This document shows positions 59,237-64,000 of a stretch of DNA of 64,000 bases, piece by piece (positions within the stretch are counted from its first letter, which is position 1; each line of letters starts with the position of its first letter). Under the pieces are notes generated by a model. The model did no database searches and had not been told where the DNA came from. It was given only the letters and a program-made list of their open reading frames with translations. The position numbers and the translations under genes are program-made. The stretch covers positions 1-64,000 of the forward strand of contig JAFRFG010000003.1 of assembly GCA_017434455.1 (NCBI GenBank). The letters run 5' to 3'. The DNA comes from Thermoguttaceae bacterium. GTDB lineage: Bacteria; Planctomycetota; Planctomycetia; Pirellulales; Thermoguttaceae.

Positions 59237-61288
59237 TTATTCCACCGTCGGGAAGGCGCTGATCCGAAGACGGGCGGCGCCCATCGGGATGAGCTCCAGC
59301 TCCTCGGCCGGGGAGTCTTCCGTGGCGGCGGGGCTTTGCGGCAGCGGGGCGCAGAGCTTGTACTGATCGATGCCCCAGGAGGGGATCTTCTTGCCCATCA
59401 CCTTGACCGAGAGCGGGACCGCCTCGGCCTCCCAAGGGAAGTTATCTTCGGGCCACGCTTTGGTCTCGATCCGCAGATTCGACAGGTCGATCGCCTCGGG
59501 GCTGATCAGGCCGTAGTTCCAATCCGAACCGGGGAAGATATCATAGCTGGGCCAATCCTTCGGATCGAAGCCCGCCTGGACCACATCTTTTCGCCTTTCA
59601 TAGCCGTCGTTGGGGACGTAGTTCTCTTTGATCTTCAGCGAGAAGGTAAGCGGCCCGCGCGAGAGGGAGACGCTGTTCTTATTCTGCTGCCAGGTCGTCA
59701 GGGCAAACGTCATCGGGAGGGTGACCGAGACGGTATCGCCGCTGTTCCAGGGGCGCGTCACGCGCAGCCAGCTGCCGGCTTCCCCGTCGAAGTCGATCAT
59801 TCGGCCGTTGACCGCCAGGTGCATTCCCTCGCACCACCGCGGAACGCGCAGGTACAGGGGGAAGGTGAGCCCTTCGGCGGCGTCTTCTTTGAGGTTGACG
59901 GTCAGTTGAACCTCTTCCTCGAAGGGGTAGCGGGTTTCTTCTTCGATCGTCACCTCCCGGCCGTCGGCGACTTTCGCCGTCACGCTCGAGGCGCCGTACA
60001 GCGCCAGGGCCAGACCGCCGTCGGGGGTCGCCTGCCAGAGGTTCTCGACGTAGTAGGGCCACCCGTGGGTGTGGTTGTGCTGGCAGCAGCGGTAGGAGAA
60101 CGGGTTCATTTCGGTCATCTCGCCGCCGTTATTCAGCCCCGGGGCGTGGTTGCTCTTGTCGGAGATCGGCATATTCGGCGCGGTGAGGTAGCGCAGCCCC
60201 TTAAAGTCGGCGGTGAAGGTCGCCGGAGCGGTGTTGAAGGCGACCTCTTCGCAGCGGTCGCACCACAGCGGGTCGGCGGTGATGCGCTCCATAATCATAT
60301 CGCTGGTCATCTCCTCGAAGACGGCGCAGGTCTCGATCGCCTGACGCGGGTCGATGTATCCCATGCGGGAGTTTTCATCCCCGCCCCACATGCCGCCGGG
60401 AACCTGGCCGAAGGCGGCGCGGATCAGCCAGTAGTTGTTGTAGGCGGCGTCCAGGTCCGATTTTTGGCCGGTGTACATCCACCACTCGGCTGGGACGCGG
60501 AAGCACTCGGCGATGTTGACGTTGTGCCAGTTGGGCAGCGCGAGATCCTGCCACCAGTCTTGGGTCTTTCGGCGGATCTTCGCGGCGACGTTGAGGAGGA
60601 ACTCTTCCCCGGTGAGGTTGTAGAGCCAAAAGCAGCTGTAGAGCATATCGCCGGCGCGGCTGGTCTCCCAGAAGGTCGTCAGGAACTTATCTTCCGGGTA
60701 ACTGTCGGCCCAGCGGAAATAGCGGGTCAGAAATTCGATCACCCGCTCGTCGCCGGTGAACTCGTAGTACGACTGAAGGGTGAACAGGACAAGCATGTTC
60801 GGCCAAATATCACAATGTTCGGCGTCCGGGTCGGGGGGGCCGAAGCAGCCGGACTGTTTTTGACTGGCGAGGATCCCCTCGATCCAGGTCTGGGTTTCGG
60901 CCAGCATTTCCGGGTCGTTGAGGATGAACGACAGATCGGCGTAGCCGCGCAGCCAGTAGGGGACCTCTTCCCAGCCGTGGTTCCCCCCCTTCATCAGCCA
61001 GGCGTTGTCGTCTTTGATCAGCCAGACGCTGATGTCGTTTAAGTGCCCGGTCAGGCCGTCGCGCTGCAGCTCCATATAGCGATACAGCCAGCCGCGCGGC
61101 TGCACAGCGCCGACCGGGAGCTTGAGGAGGGGAGAGGGCTTCAGCGGCGCGCGGTTGCCGAGGTAGTGTCCCCCGTAGGCGGCCGGCGGGGCGGCGGTTT
61201 CGACGGTGGTCTGGTCGGCGGCCGCCGGGCGGGCGGCGCTCAGAACGAAGGCGGCGCAGGCGAGGAGCAAAAGGAGCCGTTTTTTCAT
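59237..61288 (-). CDS. Exported GH127/DUF1680 family glycosidase
   Basis: A 683-residue enzyme of the DUF1680 group, which includes beta-L-arabinofuranosidases (GH127). Signal peptide 1-24 (MKKRLLLLLACAAFVLSAAR). The N-terminal (alpha/alpha)6 barrel carries TFWETSRAGDMLYSCFWLYN, RQAIETCAVFEEMTSDM and a paired Cys in YRCCQHNHTHGW. In GH127 such Glu and Cys residues form the Zn/Cys catalytic site. Two beta-sandwich domains follow (FPLYLRVPRWCEGMH, SRGPLTFSLKIKENYVPN). It probably hydrolyses plant-cell-wall arabinofuranosides in the periplasm. Substrate specificity is not proven by sequence. Confidence 0.9.
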   Translation of the reverse strand: MKKRLLLLLACAAFVLSAARPAAADQTTVETAAPPAAYGGHYLGNRAPLKPSPLLKLPVGAVQPRGWLYRYMELQRDGLTGHLNDISVWLIKDDNAWLMKGGNHGWEEVPYWLRGYADLSFILNDPEMLAETQTWIEGILASQKQSGCFGPPDPDAEHCDIWPNMLVLFTLQSYYEFTGDERVIEFLTRYFRWADSYPEDKFLTTFWETSRAGDMLYSCFWLYNLTGEEFLLNVAAKIRRKTQDWWQDLALPNWHNVNIAECFRVPAEWWMYTGQKSDLDAAYNNYWLIRAAFGQVPGGMWGGDENSRMGYIDPRQAIETCAVFEEMTSDMIMERITADPLWCDRCEEVAFNTAPATFTADFKGLRYLTAPNMPISDKSNHAPGLNNGGEMTEMNPFSYRCCQHNHTHGWPYYVENLWQATPDGGLALALYGASSVTAKVADGREVTIEEETRYPFEEEVQLTVNLKEDAAEGLTFPLYLRVPRWCEGMHLAVNGRMIDFDGEAGSWLRVTRPWNSGDTVSVTLPMTFALTTWQQNKNSVSLSRGPLTFSLKIKENYVPNDGYERRKDVVQAGFDPKDWPSYDIFPGSDWNYGLISPEAIDLSNLRIETKAWPEDNFPWEAEAVPLSVKVMGKKIPSWGIDQYKLCAPLPQSPAATEDSPAEELELIPMGAARLRISAFPTVE

Positions 61289-61377
61289 AGCGTGTGTTTC
61301 TCCTATAGGGTTGCTGTGGTTGTTATTGATTGCTTATGATTTTTTTCGCGTTTTGCGCCGCGCTTCCGGCGCAGCGC

Positions 61378-62457
61378 TCAGCGCGGGTACTTCGAGGCGA
61401 TCCTCTCCAGCGCCTCCTTGCGGGTGGCTGTCCCGGTGACGCCGATCTGCTGGATGGTGATCGACGAGACCGCCGCGGCCAAAAGCGCGGCGTCGGGCCG
61501 CGGCAGGCCGAGCGCCACCCCCAGGACGAACGCCGCGTCGGTCGCGTCGCCGGCACCGCAGATGTCGATCGGGCCGGTCACCTCGAACGGTTCGATTGCC
61601 GTGACGGTTCCCTCGCTGAACAGGAAGCTCCCCGCCTTGCCGCGGGTGACCAGGACGTCCCGGCCGTTTTGGGCCGCCAGGTGAGCCCCGGCGGCCAGCA
61701 GTTCGCGCTGGCGGCTGTCGGCCGAAGGATCGGCGGCGACCCGCGCCGCGCCTCCGTCGCGCCGGCGGCCGGCCAGATCCAGCAGCTCGCTGGCGTTGCA
61801 CTTGATCATCATTTGCTGGTACTCCCCGGCGTAGGAGCGCGAGTCGGCCAGGAAGAATATCTCGGGGTGGCGGCCCGCCAGATCGGAAACGGCGGCGCGC
61901 GTGGCCGGCGAGAGGACCGATCCGGCCTCGAGGGTGAACTGGTCGGAAATAACCACCGCGTCGATCGCGCCGCAGTCGACCACCCGCTTCAGGGCGGAAA
62001 GGACCTGCTCGACGGCCGGGCGCGGCGCCGCCTTGCCGGTGCGCATATCGAGGCGGTTGAGTTCCTTCCAGACCCCCTCGCTTTGGCGCATCGGCTTGGT
62101 ATAGGTCGCCGTGAAGAGCCCGTCGGCGCAAAGCAGCCCATCGGTGTCGGCGCCGATGGCGTGAAGACAGCGGCGCAGCTCGTACCCCTCGCCGTCGTCG
62201 CCGCACAGGCCGAAGCAGAACAACTCGGCGCCTAAAGCGGCGAGGTTATTGGCGATGGTCCCCGCCGCGCCGGGGTACAGCGCCTTGCGGCGCACCTGGT
62301 AGGCGGTCAGGCCGGTCTCGACCGACGGCTCGTCGAGCGCGGCGTCGATATAGAGGTATTTATCGAGACAGAAATCTCCCATCACGGCGATCCTCGGCCG
62401 TTTGGACGACAGCAGCGCCTCTTCCAAGGCAGAGAGATTGGGACGGTACGGCCGCAT
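61378..62457 (-). CDS. PfkB-family kinase, RfaE/HldE kinase-domain-like
   Basis: A 359-residue cytoplasmic kinase. The ATG at 62457 (MRPYRPNLSALEEALLSSKR) is used; 29 codons upstream in frame have no family match. The PfkB pattern is clear: VMGDFCLDKYLYIDAAL, GAAGTIANNLAALGAELFCFG, a lid region and the catalytic motif ITGPIDICGAGDATDAAF-like GAGD. The nearest relatives in layout are D-glycero-beta-D-manno-heptose-7-phosphate kinases (HldE N-terminal domain, LPS core synthesis); adenosine or fructose-type specificity cannot be excluded. The first-strand motif of typical HldE is looser here. The mRNA leader carries an 11-base C tract. Confidence 0.8.
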   Translation of the reverse strand: MRPYRPNLSALEEALLSSKRPRIAVMGDFCLDKYLYIDAALDEPSVETGLTAYQVRRKALYPGAAGTIANNLAALGAELFCFGLCGDDGEGYELRRCLHAIGADTDGLLCADGLFTATYTKPMRQSEGVWKELNRLDMRTGKAAPRPAVEQVLSALKRVVDCGAIDAVVISDQFTLEAGSVLSPATRAAVSDLAGRHPEIFFLADSRSYAGEYQQMMIKCNASELLDLAGRRRDGGAARVAADPSADSRQRELLAAGAHLAAQNGRDVLVTRGKAGSFLFSEGTVTAIEPFEVTGPIDICGAGDATDAAFVLGVALGLPRPDAALLAAAVSSITIQQIGVTGTATRKEALERIASKYPR

Positions 62458-62477
62458 GGGGTGAATGTCTTTTTCTT

Positions 62478-62488
62478 GGGGGGGGGGG
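62478..62488 (-). repeat. C11 homopolymer in the kinase leader
   Basis: Eleven consecutive G on the plus strand, read as C11 in the mRNA 20 bases before the ATG at 62457. See the matching tract at 62747-62757. Confidence 0.85.
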
Positions 62489-62659
62489 AACGTATCGCAC
62501 CCGGTATTTAGGCACCGGGCCGAGCATACAGACGATTGTATCACCGCGGGAAGCCGTTTTCAACACGCTCGGAGGGTTTTCGCGGAGGGGGAGGATGGGT
62601 TAAAAAGGGGATTGTTTCGATGAAAAACCAGATAAAATAGAAAATATCGGGAAAATGGC

Positions 62660-62688
62660 TTGTCTTTGGTCGATAAAATGCGTATAAT
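62660..62688 (+). promoter_or_regulatory. Sigma-70 type promoter
   Basis: TTGTCT (62660-62665), a 17-base spacer and TATAAT (62683-62688), about 95 bases before the GTG of the DUF4912 gene. Confidence 0.75.
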
Positions 62689-62746
62689 AAGAAGGATACA
62701 GTTAGATATACTTAGGGGTACTATAGGGTCAACGCTTTTTCAAGCG

Positions 62747-62757
62747 CCCCCCCCCCC
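62747..62757 (+). repeat. C11 homopolymer in the DUF4912 gene leader
   Basis: Eleven consecutive C in the 5' untranslated region, 25 bases before the GTG at 62783. Confidence 0.85.
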
Positions 62758-62782
62758 GCCCAAGATACGCGGAGATTTGACC

Positions 62783-64000
62783 GTGAGCAGTCACACATCC
62801 TACGAGCATATGACGCTGCGCGAGTTAAAGGCCTTGCCCGAGGTGCGTCTTCTTCCGGGCTGGCACGAGATGCCTAAGGCCGAGATTATCCGCCGATTAG
62901 CGGAAAACGCGAGGAACGCCTCCAAAAAGGGGAAGAAGGCCCGCGCCAAAGAGGCCCCGTCGGCGAAGGAACCGGCCGCGGCCAAGCCGCCGCGCGGGCA
63001 AAAAGGCCAAGCGGCCCCGGCATCCGAGGCAAAGACGGGCAAGTCCGCCGCCAAAGAAAGCAAAAATACCGGGAAGAGCGCCGGGAAAAGCGCCGCCAAA
63101 CAGACGCCCGAGGCCAAGCCGCCGAAGAAGGCCGCGGGCAAAAAAGCCGCTGAAGACGCGGTGATCGAAGCGGCCGCCAAGAAAAAACAGACCGGCTCCA
63201 GACAATCGAAAAAAGTCACTCCCGAAATGCCCGCCGCGCTGGTGAGCAAGGGGAACAAAGCGGGCAAGAGCCTCGACGAAGAGAAAAACGCCCCCAAAAC
63301 CGCCAAGGGCCGCGCGAGGAAGCAGCCCGAAGTCAAACCCGAAGTCCCCGCCGAGGAAGAAGTGAAGCGGTCGGCCAAGCAAGAGGAAGCCAAGGCCGAG
63401 GCCGCCAAGCCGGCCCGAAAAAGAGCCGAACTTCCCCCCAAAGAGGAGCCCGAGGAGATCGAGTCGATCCAGGTTCGTTCCGATCAGGAGCGCCTGCGGC
63501 GCCTTCAGGAGGCAAAACAGCTGCGCAGCACCCTCGCCACCCCCCAAATCGAGGGGCAGGAGCCGGAGGATCGTCTGGTCCTCACGGCGCTGGGGCCGTA
63601 CTGGCTCCACGTCTGGTGGGAGATCAGCCCGAAGATGGTGCAGAAGGCCCGTTCGGTTTTGGCGCGCGACTGGTTCGCCGCCGAGCCGGTGCTGCGCCTG
63701 ATGCGGGGGATCCCCAACTCGATCGGCAATTTGCGCTGGGAGATCTTCTCGGAGCAAAAAATCGTCGGCGGGGTCTTTAACTGGTACCTGAAGGTCGACG
63801 ACCCTCCCCAGATGTACCAGGTGGAAATCGGTTACCGCTACAAGAACGGTTTCTATTCTCTGCTGACCAGCGGCACGGTCGAGACCCCCGAGAACTACGA
63901 GCAGGAGGGGATGAGTCCCCAGACCGGCTGGCGTCCCCGCTACGACACGGGGCGCTACCCGCGCGGCCGCGGTTTCGGCGGCGGCTCGATCGTGCTTGAC
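62783..64000 (+). CDS. SAP/Rho-N-like, histone-H1-like, DUF4912 protein (cut by right edge)
   Basis: The frame is open from the GTG at 62783 to the window end (406 codons, no stop). GGAGAT lies 6 bases upstream. An ATG at 62810 is a possible later start. Residues ~10-43 (MTLRELKALPEVRLLPGWHE, KAEIIRRLAENAR) fit a SAP/Rho N-terminal helix pair, which binds nucleic acid. Residues ~45-235 are low complexity, rich in Lys, Ala, Pro and Glu (KSAGKSAAKQTPEAKPPKKA), like a histone H1 tail. Residues ~250-390 match DUF4912 (LTALGPYWLHVWWEISPKMV, LRLMRGIPNS, FNWYLKVDDPP). Such proteins may act in nucleoid organisation or transcription. It starts divergently from the kinase. Confidence 0.85.
   Translation, partial: MSSHTSYEHMTLRELKALPEVRLLPGWHEMPKAEIIRRLAENARNASKKGKKARAKEAPSAKEPAAAKPPRGQKGQAAPASEAKTGKSAAKESKNTGKSAGKSAAKQTPEAKPPKKAAGKKAAEDAVIEAAAKKKQTGSRQSKKVTPEMPAALVSKGNKAGKSLDEEKNAPKTAKGRARKQPEVKPEVPAEEEVKRSAKQEEAKAEAAKPARKRAELPPKEEPEEIESIQVRSDQERLRRLQEAKQLRSTLATPQIEGQEPEDRLVLTALGPYWLHVWWEISPKMVQKARSVLARDWFAAEPVLRLMRGIPNSIGNLRWEIFSEQKIVGGVFNWYLKVDDPPQMYQVEIGYRYKNGFYSLLTSGTVETPENYEQEGMSPQTGWRPRYDTGRYPRGRGFGGGSIVLD

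Noticed and set aside
59228..61042. 604-codon plus-strand frame opposite the GH127 gene
   Set aside because: No motif, no ribosome binding site, and fully antisense to a well-supported glycosidase.
1..64000. Depletion of CTGCAG as a sign that the BsuBI/PstI-type system targets that site
   Set aside because: CTGCAG is present at several places (for example near 16268, 23709, 34977 and 55757), so there is no visible avoidance, and family members can have other specificities.

Overview
The window looks like chromosomal DNA of a GC-rich Gram-negative bacterium of the PVC group, most likely a Planctomycetota member (possibly gut-associated). This rests on gene content, not on a phylogenetic marker: Tat-exported Gfo/Idh/MocA oxidoreductases beside a DoxX-like protein, a DUF1080 protein, a DUF1680/GH127 glycosidase, a C-terminal c-type heme protein, LptB and autotransporters (so an outer membrane is present), and families of secreted paralogs with no recognised domain. 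No rRNA or tRNA gene was seen.

Layout. 1-5.0 kb: three consecutive minus-strand BspA-type leucine-rich-repeat proteins (the first cut by the window edge), each with a conserved N-terminal cap and a variable acidic linker. 5.2-5.7 kb: a low-molecular-weight tyrosine phosphatase. 5.8-8.5 kb: a compact restriction-modification operon (small RHH-like protein, N6-adenine methylase, BsuBI/PstI-family endonuclease). 8.6-14.4 kb: three members of an unrecognised secreted/anchored family, interrupted by a HAD phosphatase, a decayed gene fragment and a 31-bp tandem repeat array. 14.6-16.2 kb: an exported esterase/propeller protein. 16.2-23.1 kb: an AT-rich island with a complete LlaJI-type restriction system (Vsr, two m5C methylases, McrB-like and McrC/LlaJI-like subunits), bracketed by two diverged 161-bp direct repeats derived from the esterase 5' end.

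23.4-30.1 kb: a dicluster ferredoxin-like protein, a DUF2249 protein, a tandem pair of small orphan proteins, and three tandem exported parallel beta-helix proteins. 30.2-33.3 kb (minus): a heme lipoprotein whose frame is broken at a run of ten T, a ZnuA/TroA-like metal-binding protein and a TPR protein. 33.6-36.7 kb (plus): a cytoplasmic Gfo/Idh/MocA enzyme, an RluB-type pseudouridine synthase and a cation-diffusion transporter. 36.8-47.5 kb (minus): a 2816-residue autotransporter with 83-residue passenger repeats and a Cys-rich module before the barrel, a second barrel protein, and a membrane-anchored protein.

47.8-57.7 kb (plus): DoxX-like membrane protein, two large periplasmic-type Gfo/Idh/MocA proteins, a DUF1080 protein, 6-phosphogluconate dehydrogenase, an SDR and LptB. 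The first six could form an oxidative sugar or glycoside degradation locus. 57.9-64 kb: a fourth member of the orphan secreted family, a GH127 enzyme, a PfkB/heptose-kinase-like kinase and, running off the right edge, a SAP/Rho-N-like plus histone-H1-like plus DUF4912 protein. The last two are divergent and each carries an 11-base C tract in its mRNA leader.

Most useful leads: the poly-T frameshift in the heme lipoprotein, the repeat-bracketed LlaJI island, the paired C11 leaders, the DoxX/Gfo/DUF1080 locus, and the Cys-rich module of the giant autotransporter.
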